From Streptomyces albireticuli (lineage in GTDB: Bacteria > Actinomycetota > Actinomycetes > Streptomycetales > Streptomycetaceae), in contig NZ_JAJQQS010000002.1 of NCBI RefSeq assembly GCF_021228125.1, forward strand, positions 986,754 to 1,050,753: a stretch of 64,000 nucleotides of DNA. Direction: 5' to 3'. Positions 27,223-34,940 of this stretch are shown in pieces. The translations under genes were made by a program, and so were the position numbers. Below the pieces are notes generated by a model. It was not told where the DNA came from, searched no databases, and saw nothing but the letters and a program-made list of their open reading frames with translations. Position 1 is the first letter of the stretch. Every line of letters starts with the position of its first letter.

Positions 27223-27908
27223 GACGCCCCCGGGCGGCCTCCGCGCCGCTCGTGGCCTTCGCCCTGGCCGCCCTCGCCCATCTGACCGCCCTCCTCGCGG
27301 GATCCGCCGTCGCGACGGTCACCAAGCCCGCGCTGATGCCCCTCCTCGCCGCCCACGTCCTCGCCCGGGGCGGGCCCCGGACGCTCGCCGGCGCGCTGCT
27401 CCTCGGCTGCGGCGGCGACACTCTGCTGCTGATCGGCGGGGACACGCCGTTCCTGCTCGGCATGGCGTTCTTCGCCGCCGGGCACGTCTGCTACCTGCTG
27501 CTGTGCGCCCGGCACGGCACGCCGGGCGGCCGCCGGACGTACGGGCTGGGCGGTGTGTACGCGGTGGCCTGGCTCGGCACGGTGGCGCTGCTCTGGCCCG
27601 ACCTGGAGCCGGGGCTGCGGGTGCCGGTCGCGCTCTACAGCCTGCTGCTGACCGCGATGGCGCTCGGGGCGAGCCGCGTCCGGCCGCGCACCGGTGCGGG
27701 CGGGCTGCTCTTCCTGGCCTCGGACACGCTCATCGCGAGCGGTGCCGCCGACTGGCCGCAGCCGCCCGTACCCCAGTTCTGGATTATGCTCGGCTATCTG
27801 CCCGCGCAGCTCCTCCTGGTGGACGGACTGCTGCGGGCGGCCCCTCGGGGCCCGGCGGGCGCCGAGCCCCCGGCGAGGGCGTACGGGGCGGTGCGTACGA
27901 CCCCTTGA
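27219..27908 (+). CDS. Lysoplasmalogenase (YhhN/TMEM86 family)
   Basis: A 229-residue integral membrane protein of about eight short helices. Family marks are KPALMPLLAAHVL near residue 35, LLLGCGGDTLLLIGGDTPFLLGMAFFAAGHVCYLLL with the conserved Asp pairs, and LFLASDTLIASG near residue 165. YhhN proteins hydrolyse the vinyl-ether bond of lysoplasmalogens. The GTG start overlaps the sterol-desaturase stop, so translation is coupled. Confidence 0.9.
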   Translation: MRRPRAASAPLVAFALAALAHLTALLAGSAVATVTKPALMPLLAAHVLARGGPRTLAGALLLGCGGDTLLLIGGDTPFLLGMAFFAAGHVCYLLLCARHGTPGGRRTYGLGGVYAVAWLGTVALLWPDLEPGLRVPVALYSLLLTAMALGASRVRPRTGAGGLLFLASDTLIASGAADWPQPPVPQFWIMLGYLPAQLLLVDGLLRAAPRGPAGAEPPARAYGAVRTTP

Positions 27909-27974
27909 GCCCGGAGGGGCGCCGGGGCGTCGCGGCGGCGGGGCGTCGCGGCGGCGGGGAGAAGCAACGGAGAA

Positions 27975-28008
27975 GGGCCCGGCCGCTGGTGGAGATGCGG
28001 CCGGGCCC
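27975..28008. terminator. Bidirectional hairpin terminator
   Basis: Perfect 12-base arms GGGCCCGGCCGC and GCGGCCGGGCCC with a 10-base loop lie between convergent stops. Just before it a 16-base unit (GGCGTCGCGGCGGCGG) is repeated twice in tandem. Confidence 0.85.
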
Positions 28009-28034
28009 CTCGCCCTTCACTTACGACCGGTGCG

Positions 28035-29579
28035 TCACTTCTGGACCGCGTCCAGGGCGTCGACGATGCCGTAGCCGTAGAAGTTGTTCACGTGCTTGGT
28101 GCCGGTGCAGGTGCCGTCGATCTTGCCGTCACCGTCCGGGTCGTACGGGGTGGTGGAGCAGCCCGGGTTGTCGGCCTGCGCCTTGAGGAGCCACTGGATC
28201 TCCTGCGGGCTCGACTTGGGGTGCGTGCTCTTCAGCAGCGCCGCCACACCGGCCACGTGCGGGCCGGCCATCGAAGTGCCCTGGAGGTAGGCCCAGTCGC
28301 CGCCCGGCATCGTGGAGAGGATGCGGCCGTCCTTGGCGGGCAGCTCGGGGACCTGGTACTTGTCGCCACCGGGGGCGGCCACGTCGATCTGGTTCAGACC
28401 GTAATTGGAGTAGTACGACTTCAGCGCCTTCGGGCCGGTCGCCGAGACCGTGACCACACCCGGCAGCTGGGCCGGGACGTCCAGGCACTTCGACGGGTCC
28501 ACCTTGCGCGGCACCGGCGTGGTGTCGTTGGGGCTGGAGGTGTCGTTGATCTCCTTGGCCGCCAGGTCGAAGTTGGAGTTGCCGGCGGAGGCGACGTTCA
28601 CGATGCCCTTGCCCTGGGCGTACTTCGCGGCCCGGCCGACGGCCTCGCCTATCGCCTTCTGGTCGGCGTCGTCCGCGCAGTTGAACAGCCACGGGTCGAC
28701 GTAGTAGCTGTTGTTCGTCACCGCGACGCCGTGGTCGGCGGCGAAGACGAAGGCGCAGACCACGCTCTCGGCGTAGAAGAGGCTCTTCCCGGGCGTGGAG
28801 ACCTTTATCGCGGAGACCTTCACGTTCGGCGCGACACCGGCGATGCCGGCGCCGTTGCGGGCCGCGGCTATGGAGCCGGCCACGTGCGTGCCGTGGTAGT
28901 CCTCTTCGGGGTCGAACGGACGCCACGAGCCGGGCGTGGTGTCGGCCTTGCCGGTGACGCAGCTGGCCGACTGGGCGGCCGAGAAGTTCGGCGCGAGGTC
29001 GGGGTGGGTGTCGTCCACGCCCGTGTCGATGACGCCGACGGTGACCTTGCGGCTACCCGGGTTGATCTTCGCCGCCTGGTCCGCCTTGATGGCCGGCAGG
29101 TCCCACTGGAGGCTCTCCAGGGGCTCCTTGCCGTCGGCGGCCTGGCGGTTCGCGCTCAGCGCGCTGCCCTTGGGCAGCTTCAGCTTCTCGGGCTTGCCGA
29201 CGTCCGTGGTGGCGGCCGGGGTGAGCGGCGCGGTGCGGGTGGCGCCCGCGGAGGCGACGCCCGGGACGGCACGGAGCGTCTTCGCGAACTCCGGGTTGCC
29301 GGAGTGGGCGACTATGACGCCTATCCGGTCGTAGCTCTCGACGATGGAGCCGCCGGCCGCCTTGACGGCCTTCTTCACCTTGGTGAGCGTGGCGCGGTCG
29401 GTGCCGGTGTTGACGACGTACGACAGCTTGGGGCCGTCCGTGGTGACCGCGGTCTTCGCCGTCGTGTCCCGCGGGGCGGCGGACGCCGCCCCGGGCAGGA
29501 AGCCGAGCGAGGCGGTGAGGGCGATTCCGACGGGGACGGCCAGCAGGGCGTGGCGCCGTCTGGAGCGCAGATGAGCCAT
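28035..29579 (-). CDS. Secreted S8-family serine peptidase (subtilase)
   Basis: A 514-residue precursor. A basic N-terminus and hydrophobic core give a signal peptide cleaved near GAASA at about residue 35. A propeptide-like region follows to about residue 150. Catalytic residues are visible: Asp in GVIDTGVDDTHPDL, His in YHGTHVAGSIA, the oxyanion Asn in NVASAGNSN and Ser in QGTSMAGPHVAG. Near the C-terminus DPDGDGKIDG is a calcium-binding-type loop, with flanking cysteines. It is a single-gene unit convergent with the lysoplasmalogenase gene. Confidence 0.95.
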   Translation of the reverse strand: MAHLRSRRRHALLAVPVGIALTASLGFLPGAASAAPRDTTAKTAVTTDGPKLSYVVNTGTDRATLTKVKKAVKAAGGSIVESYDRIGVIVAHSGNPEFAKTLRAVPGVASAGATRTAPLTPAATTDVGKPEKLKLPKGSALSANRQAADGKEPLESLQWDLPAIKADQAAKINPGSRKVTVGVIDTGVDDTHPDLAPNFSAAQSASCVTGKADTTPGSWRPFDPEEDYHGTHVAGSIAAARNGAGIAGVAPNVKVSAIKVSTPGKSLFYAESVVCAFVFAADHGVAVTNNSYYVDPWLFNCADDADQKAIGEAVGRAAKYAQGKGIVNVASAGNSNFDLAAKEINDTSSPNDTTPVPRKVDPSKCLDVPAQLPGVVTVSATGPKALKSYYSNYGLNQIDVAAPGGDKYQVPELPAKDGRILSTMPGGDWAYLQGTSMAGPHVAGVAALLKSTHPKSSPQEIQWLLKAQADNPGCSTTPYDPDGDGKIDGTCTGTKHVNNFYGYGIVDALDAVQK

Positions 29580-29804
29580 GGGTTCTCCACATCATCCGAA
29601 AACCGCCGGGCGCGTGCCGCGCGCGGACGGGTACATGACGAGTGAAGCTAGCGCCGATCACCGGTCCGGAGCAATGAATTCCGGGGACAAAGACCGGTGA
29701 TGGGCCCGCACGGCACCGAATCGGTATCAAATGAAGGCCCTTCGGGCCCGCGAAAGGGCCGGTGGCGGGTCCCCGCGCTTCCCGGCGTCCCGCCCCGCCC
29801 CGGC

Positions 29805-30011
29805 TCAGGGTGACAGGCCCGCGTCGCGCAACGCCTCGATGCTCAGCGGCGGCAGCGGCACCCGCGGCCCGTACCAGCGGCCCGCTCTCGGGATCGCGGC
29901 CGCCCGCCCGGAGGACGGTCCGGCCACCGACGCTATGGGCGCCGTCAACCTGACGATCCCGAACGGCCGGCGACCGGGGGACGGCGGGGGAGGGGGTGAC
30001 GCGTCGCTCAC
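29805..30011 (-). CDS. Possible small protein in a 600-base gap (doubtful)
   Basis: A 68-codon GTG-initiated frame with a Pro-rich start and a LPPLSIEALRDAGLSP end. Codon use is plausible for Streptomyces, but there is no clear ribosome-binding site or recognised domain. The rest of the 29580-30177 gap shows only promoter-type sequence and the GTG-proximal AGGAG of the DUF485 gene. Treat as unproven. Confidence 0.25.
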   Translation of the reverse strand: MSDASPPPPPSPGRRPFGIVRLTAPIASVAGPSSGRAAAIPRAGRWYGPRVPLPPLSIEALRDAGLSP

Positions 30012-30177
30012 ACCAGGGTCAACGAGGGGGCGGGCGGGCGGTGTCGCCCGTACGGCGGCTCTTGACGAATTCGTTCACCGCCCCCCTGTCGCCATACTGC
30101 GACCTGGCTCTACGATGCGTGATCCGAATCACAAGCCCGACGGCTCGCGCCCGCGCACCCCTTTGTCAGGAGAGATC

Positions 30178-30558
30178 GTGGACACCGCACCGACCGCCAC
30201 CCAGGAGCCGGAGGAGCCGGGCTGCCCCGGTGTCCCGGGCCCCTCGGCCGAACCCGACCGCTTCAGCGACGTACAGGCGAGCGCCGAGTTCGGTGAACTG
30301 CGCCGCGCCCAGCGCTCGTTCGCCTTTCCGCTCACCCTCGCCTTCGTCACCTGGTACCTGCTGTACGTCCTGCTCTCCAATTACGCGGGCGACTTCATGG
30401 ACACCACCGTCGTCGGTCATATCAACGTCGCCTTCGTTCTCGGCCTCGGCCAGTTCCTCACCACGTTCCTGATCGCCTGGTGGTACTCCCGGCACGCCGC
30501 CGCGAAGCTCGACCCCAGGGCCGAGGCCCTCCGGGCCCGTCTGGAGGGCGGCGAATGA
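30178..30558 (+). CDS. DUF485 family membrane protein (YjcH-like partner of acetate symporter)
   Basis: A 126-residue protein with a disordered N-terminus (about 45 residues, Pro/Glu-rich) and two membrane helices: SFAFPLTLAFVTWYLLYVLLSNY and VAFVLGLGQFLTTFLIAWWYSRHA. The second helix and its basic end are the DUF485 signature. The gene overlaps the symporter start by 4 bases, the yjcH-actP arrangement seen in many bacteria. The GTG start has AGGAG five bases upstream. Confidence 0.93.
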   Translation: MDTAPTATQEPEEPGCPGVPGPSAEPDRFSDVQASAEFGELRRAQRSFAFPLTLAFVTWYLLYVLLSNYAGDFMDTTVVGHINVAFVLGLGQFLTTFLIAWWYSRHAAAKLDPRAEALRARLEGGE

Positions 30559-32201
30559 CCGGCGACCTGCACACCCTTGCCCTCGGTCACCCCCTGGCCG
30601 CCACCGCCGGGGCCGGGGAACACCGCACATTGATCATCACGCTCTTCTCGGTCTTCGTCGCCGCGACCCTCGCCATCACCGTCTGGGCCGGCCGGCAGAC
30701 CAAGGACGCCACCGACTTCTACGCCGGCGGCCGCTCCTTCACCGGATTCCAGAACGGCCTGGCCATCTCCGGCGACTACATGTCCGCCGCGTCCTTCCTC
30801 GGCATCGCCGGTGCCATCTCGCTCTTCGGCTACGACGGCTTCCTCTACTCCATCGGCTTCCTCGTCGCCTGGCTCGTCGCCCTCCTGCTGGTCGCCGAAC
30901 CCCTGCGCAACTCCGGCCGCTTCACCATGGCCGATGTGCTCGCCTACCGGCTCAAGCAGCGGCCCGTACGCACCGCCGCGGGCACCTCGACCATCGTCGT
31001 CTCGATCTTCTACCTGCTCGCCCAGATGGTCGGCGCCGGCGCCCTCGTCGCCCTCCTGCTGGGCGCCACCGGCGAGGGGTCACGTCGCTGGATCATCGGC
31101 CTGGTCGGCCTGGTGATGGTCCTCTACGTGACCATCGGCGGTATGAAGGGCACCACCTGGGTGCAGATCGTCAAGGCCGTCCTGCTGATCGCGGGCACCC
31201 TGCTGATCACCGTCCTCGTGCTCAACAAGTTCAACTGGAACATCTCCTCCCTCCTCGGCGAGGCCGCCAAGCAGAGCGGCAAGGGCGAGGCGTTCCTCGA
31301 ACCCGGCCTCCAGTACGGCAAGGACGGCACCTCCAAGCTGAACTTCATCTCGCTCGGCCTGGCGCTCGTCCTCGGCACCGCGGGCCTGCCGCACATCCTC
31401 ATCCGCTTCTACACCGTGCCCACCGCCAAGGCCGCCCGTAAGTCCGTGAACTGGGCGATCGGCATCATCGGCGCCTTCTACCTGATGACCATCGCGCTCG
31501 GCTTCGGCGCCGCCGCGCTCGTCGGCCCCAAAACAATCACCGCCTCGAACGAGTCCGGCAACACCGCGGCCCCGCTGCTCGCCGAGGAGATCGGCGGCGG
31601 CGCGGGGTCCACCGGCGGCGCGATCCTCCTCGCCGTGATCTCGGCCGTCGCCTTCGCGACCATCCTCGCGGTGGTCGCCGGGCTCACCCTCGCCTCGTCC
31701 GCGTCCTTCGCCCACGACCTGTGGGCCAACGTCATCCGCCGGGGCCGCACGAGCGAGAAGGAGGAGATCCTCACCGCCAAGTGCGCGGCCGTCGTCATCG
31801 GCGCCGTCTCCATCGCGCTCGGGATCTTCGCCCACCGGCTCAACGCCGCGGCCCTGGTCGCCCTGGCCTTCGCCGTGGCCGCCTCCGCCAACCTCCCCAC
31901 GATCCTCTACAGCCTCTTCTGGAAGCGCTTCACCACCCAGGGCGCGCTGTGGTCGATCTACGGCGGGCTGATCTCCTCCGTCACCCTGGTGATCTTCTCG
32001 CCGGTCCTCTCCGGCAACCCCAAGGCGCTCTTCCCCGGGATGAGCTTCGACTACTTCCCGCTCGCCAACCCGGGCCTGGTCTCCATCCCGCTCGGCTTCC
32101 TGCTCGGCTGGCTCGGCTCCCTGCTCAGCCGGGAGCAGCCGGACGCCAAGAAGTACGCCGAGCTCGAGGTCCGCTCGCTCACCGGATACGGCGCGCACTG
32201 A
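30555..32201 (+). CDS. Sodium:solute symporter family transporter (acetate/monocarboxylate type, ActP-like)
   Basis: A 548-residue SSS-family symporter with about 13 membrane helices. Family motifs include DFYAGGRSFTGFQNGLAISGDYMSAASFLG near residue 55, LGTAGLPHILIRFYTVP in the middle, and AVISAVAFATILAVVAGLTLASSASFAHDLW later. ActP homologues import acetate and other short carboxylates with sodium or protons. It is translationally coupled to the DUF485 gene. A perfect hairpin follows 21 bases after the stop. Confidence 0.93.
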   Translation: MTGDLHTLALGHPLAATAGAGEHRTLIITLFSVFVAATLAITVWAGRQTKDATDFYAGGRSFTGFQNGLAISGDYMSAASFLGIAGAISLFGYDGFLYSIGFLVAWLVALLLVAEPLRNSGRFTMADVLAYRLKQRPVRTAAGTSTIVVSIFYLLAQMVGAGALVALLLGATGEGSRRWIIGLVGLVMVLYVTIGGMKGTTWVQIVKAVLLIAGTLLITVLVLNKFNWNISSLLGEAAKQSGKGEAFLEPGLQYGKDGTSKLNFISLGLALVLGTAGLPHILIRFYTVPTAKAARKSVNWAIGIIGAFYLMTIALGFGAAALVGPKTITASNESGNTAAPLLAEEIGGGAGSTGGAILLAVISAVAFATILAVVAGLTLASSASFAHDLWANVIRRGRTSEKEEILTAKCAAVVIGAVSIALGIFAHRLNAAALVALAFAVAASANLPTILYSLFWKRFTTQGALWSIYGGLISSVTLVIFSPVLSGNPKALFPGMSFDYFPLANPGLVSIPLGFLLGWLGSLLSREQPDAKKYAELEVRSLTGYGAH

Positions 32202-32222
32202 CCCGCCCGCACCGGCCCCGCC

Positions 32223-32265
32223 GATGCCCCTGGGGTTCAACGATCTGTTGAACCCCAGGGGCATC
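32223..32265. terminator. Perfect 18-bp inverted repeat between symporter and moaA
   Basis: Arms GATGCCCCTGGGGTTCAA and its exact complement flank the 7-base loop CGATCTG. It starts 21 bases after the symporter stop and ends about 60 bases before moaA, so it most likely terminates the symporter transcript, though a regulatory role for moaA cannot be excluded. Confidence 0.8.
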
Positions 32266-32325
32266 GCGTACGCTGCGGAGCATCGAACGCATCGCCGTCG
32301 CCAGTCCGCGGGAGGGGCCGTCACC

Positions 32326-33315
32326 GTGCTCATCGACACCTACGGCCGCACCGCCACCGATCTACGCGTCTCCCTCACCGACCGCTGCAACCTCCGCTGC
32401 ACCTACTGCATGCCCGAGGAAGGCCTGAGCTGGCTGGCCAAGCCCGACCTGCTCACCGACGACGAGATCCTCCGCCTCATCCGCGTCGCGGTCACCGACC
32501 TCGGCATCACCGAGGTCCGCTTCACCGGGGGCGAGCCCCTGCTCCGCCCCGGCCTCGTCTCCCTCGTCGAGCGCTGCGCGGCCCTGCGGCCCCGCCCCCG
32601 GATGTCCCTCACCACCAACGGCATCGGGCTGGCCCGTACCGCCCAGGCGCTCGCGGACGCCGGCCTGGACCGCGTCAACGTCTCCCTCGACACCCTGCGC
32701 CCCGACGTCTTCCGGACGCTGACCCGGCGCAAGCGCCACCAGGACGTCCTGGACGGCCTCGCCGCGGCCCGCGCCGCGGGGCTCACCCCGGTCAAGGTCA
32801 ACGCCGTCCTGATGCCCGGCCTCAACGACGACGAGGCGCCCGACCTCCTCGCCTGGGCCGTCGACAACGGCTACGAGCTGCGCTTCATCGAGCAGATGCC
32901 GCTCGACGCCCAGCACGGCTGGAAGCGCGACGGCATGATCACCGCCGAGGACATCCTCGCGAGCCTGCGCACCCGCTTCGAGCTGACCCCCGAGGGCGGC
33001 ACCGAGCGCGGCTCCGCCCCCGCCGAGCGCTGGCGGGTCGACGGCGGCCCCGCCCGGGTCGGGGTGATCGCCTCCGTCACCCGCCCCTTCTGCGCCGCCT
33101 GTGACCGCACCCGTCTCACCGCCGACGGCCAGGTGCGCACCTGCCTGTTCGCGCGCGAGGAGTCCGATCTGCGCGGAGCGCTGCGCTCCGGCGCCACGGA
33201 CGAGGAGATAGCCGGGCTGTGGCGGCGGGCCATGTGGGGCAAGAAGGCCGGCTCCGGCCTCGACGACCCCGCGTTCCTCCAGCCGCAGCGGCCGATGTCG
33301 GCGATCGGCGGCTGA
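32326..33315 (+). CDS. moaA: GTP 3',8-cyclase MoaA
   Basis: A 329-residue radical SAM enzyme that makes 3',8-cyclo-GTP in the first step of molybdenum cofactor synthesis. The N-terminal radical SAM cluster motif is CNLRCTYC at about residues 24-31; the second iron-sulphur cluster ligands are in FCAACDRTRLTADGQVRTC. The SAM-binding RFTGGEPLLR motif is present, and the protein ends in Gly-Gly, needed for MoaA activity. The GTG is preceded by GGGAGGGG. An upstream in-frame reading would cross the hairpin and is rejected. Confidence 0.97.
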   Translation: MLIDTYGRTATDLRVSLTDRCNLRCTYCMPEEGLSWLAKPDLLTDDEILRLIRVAVTDLGITEVRFTGGEPLLRPGLVSLVERCAALRPRPRMSLTTNGIGLARTAQALADAGLDRVNVSLDTLRPDVFRTLTRRKRHQDVLDGLAAARAAGLTPVKVNAVLMPGLNDDEAPDLLAWAVDNGYELRFIEQMPLDAQHGWKRDGMITAEDILASLRTRFELTPEGGTERGSAPAERWRVDGGPARVGVIASVTRPFCAACDRTRLTADGQVRTCLFAREESDLRGALRSGATDEEIAGLWRRAMWGKKAGSGLDDPAFLQPQRPMSAIGG

Positions 33316-33339
33316 CGGCTCCCGCCGCCCGGACCACAG

Positions 33340-33393
33340 CCACGAGGAGGACCCCGGCCACGAGGAGGGCCGCGGCTACGAGGAGGGCCGTGC
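33340..33393. repeat. Three tandem 18-bp repeats
   Basis: Units CCACGAGGAGGACCCCGG, CCACGAGGAGGGCCGCGG and CTACGAGGAGGGCCGTGC are directly adjacent. The third unit overlaps the last codons and stop of the 74-residue gene on the minus strand. They lie in the short gap between convergent genes. Confidence 0.85.
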
Positions 33394-33600
33394 CTCCCAC
33401 TCGGCCAGCGTCACCACGTCCTTGAGGAACCCCCGGAGATCAAGGAAGTTGGACAGGTGCTCACGGTGCTCCTCGCACGCGAGCCACGTCTTGCGGCGCT
33501 CGGGGGTGTGCAGCTTCGGGTTGTTCCACGCCAGCACCCACACCGCCGCGGCGCGGCAGCCCTTGGCGGAACAGATCACGGCGTCATCAGGGGAGTTCAC
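33376..33600 (-). CDS. Small conserved actinobacterial protein with putative metal-binding Cys/His
   Basis: A 74-residue cytoplasmic protein. Cysteines and histidines are arranged as ICSAKGC near residue 10 and LACEEHREH near residue 42, a pattern that could bind zinc. The block VWVLAWNNPKLHTPERRKTWLACEEHREHL is strongly conserved in actinobacteria in my memory, although some databases give it the unsupported name acetone carboxylase. No function is known. Its end is built from an 18-base tandem repeat. Confidence 0.85.
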   Translation of the reverse strand: MNSPDDAVICSAKGCRAAAVWVLAWNNPKLHTPERRKTWLACEEHREHLSNFLDLRGFLKDVVTLAEWEARPSS

Positions 33601-33891
33601 ACCCCGACTGTACGTCCCGGCCCCATGTCCCCCGAAAGTCCCGGCCGGTCACGGTGGCCCGTGCGCGGACGCACGGCCCGGAGGGACACACACCCGGGTG
33701 GACACACGGCGACGCCGGGCAGCCACGGGGGGAGCCGCCCGGCGTCGGTCTGTCGCTCCGACGGGGGATGCGGAGCGCTTAGGAAGTATGTCACGGGGTG
33801 CCCGGCGCGCGGCACTGAAACCACATGATTGATCTGAGGTTTTCTTGAGCTTGGCGCAGTGCCCGCGGGCGCTTTCCGCCCCCGCGGCGCA

Positions 33892-34281
33892 TCAGTCGTG
33901 GTCACGCCCCTGATCGCCGGAGGGCGACGCCGCCGCCCGGCGGCCGGATTCCGACCCCGATTCCGCCATGTCCGCGGGCGGCGGGGGCGGCAGCACCGGA
34001 CGGGTCGGCGCGGGCACGAACGTACCGGGCAGCGAAGGGGCGTTCTCCCGGCCCGCGTTGGCGATCACGACCGCCACGTAGGGCAGCAGCGCGCCCAGGA
34101 CGAGCGTGCCTATGGCCACATAGCGCTCGACGTTCCACAGCACCACGGTGAGCACCACCGAGAGGGTGCGGATCAGCATCGAGACGACGTACCGGCGCTG
34201 GCGGCCGCGTACGTCCTCGGCCAGCCCACGACGGGCCCCGGTGATCCTGAAGACCTCCGCCCCGCCCTGCTTCCGCATCAC
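33892..34281 (-). CDS. DUF3099 family membrane protein
   Basis: A 129-residue protein: an N-terminal FRITGARRGLAEDVRGRQRRYVVSM stretch, then two adjacent hydrophobic segments (about residues 35-53 and 57-75), and a disordered Pro/Ser/Asp-rich tail. The N-terminal ITGARRGLAEDVRGRQRRYV pattern and paired helices match DUF3099. The role is unknown. The 290 bases between it and the next minus-strand gene hold a hairpin (ACGCCGGGC...GCCCGGCGT) but no recognisable gene. Confidence 0.85.
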   Translation of the reverse strand: MMRKQGGAEVFRITGARRGLAEDVRGRQRRYVVSMLIRTLSVVLTVVLWNVERYVAIGTLVLGALLPYVAVVIANAGRENAPSLPGTFVPAPTRPVLPPPPPADMAESGSESGRRAAASPSGDQGRDHD

Positions 34282-34512
34282 GTTCCACCACCCGATCGCC
34301 GCGACGAAGCGCCTCTGTCCAGGACGTATTCCACGTTACGCCCGGCCCGGTCCGGCGACGAGACCGGGGCACCCCCGGATCCCCCGGGGACCGCCGCCAC
34401 GACCTGGGACGAAGCCCGTACGGACGGTGTACGCCACGGTCCGAAGTGCGGCGTAGGGACAGCGGCCCCAGAATGGCGGAGCACGCCATATCGCGCCGCA
34501 CGAGGAGGCGAC

Positions 34513-34791
34513 ATGAGCTGGTTGTGGGCAATCATCGTGGGTCTGGTCCTGGGCCTCATAGCCAAGGCGATCCTGCCGGGCAAACAGCAGATCCCACTCT
34601 GGCTGACGGTCATCTTCGGCATGATCGGCAGCGTTCTCGGGAACTGGGCGGCCACCGGGCTCGGCATCAACGAGACCAAGGGCGTCGACTGGGGCAGGCA
34701 CCTGCTCCAGCTGGCGGGCGCGGTCCTCGTGGTCGCCATCGGCGACCGGCTGTGGGTCGGGATGCGAGGCGGGAAGAGAACCCACGCCTGA
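34513..34791 (+). CDS. GlsB/YeaQ/YmgE family stress-response membrane protein
   Basis: A 92-residue protein with three hydrophobic segments and the family pattern WAIIVGLVLGLIAKAILPGKQ...LTVIFGMIGSVLGNW. Members are induced by general stress and their biochemical role is unknown. The ATG is preceded by GAGGAGGCGAC. It is a single gene, divergent from DUF3099 and convergent with tyrS. Confidence 0.93.
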   Translation: MSWLWAIIVGLVLGLIAKAILPGKQQIPLWLTVIFGMIGSVLGNWAATGLGINETKGVDWGRHLLQLAGAVLVVAIGDRLWVGMRGGKRTHA

Positions 34792-34833
34792 GCCCGCGCC
34801 CCGGATCACGGGCGCGAGGGCGGGCACGGAACG

Positions 34834-34880
34834 CCAGGGGCGGCCCGGTACGCACCGCACGCGTACCGGACCGCCCCTGG
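34834..34880. terminator. Bidirectional hairpin terminator before tyrS 3' end
   Basis: Twenty-base arms (CCAGGGGCGGCCCGGTACGC and its complement, with one G-U pair) and a 7-base loop lie between convergent genes. Confidence 0.85.
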
Positions 34881-34940
34881 ACCCGTGGAACCACTGTCCC
34901 GGCGGGCTCCGTAGAGCCCGCTCGGACGCCGTTGAGCCGC

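Noticed and set aside
34282..34512. Possible small gene between the DUF3099 and GlsB genes.
   Set aside because: No frame has a ribosome-binding site with plausible composition. The region is best read as divergent promoters.
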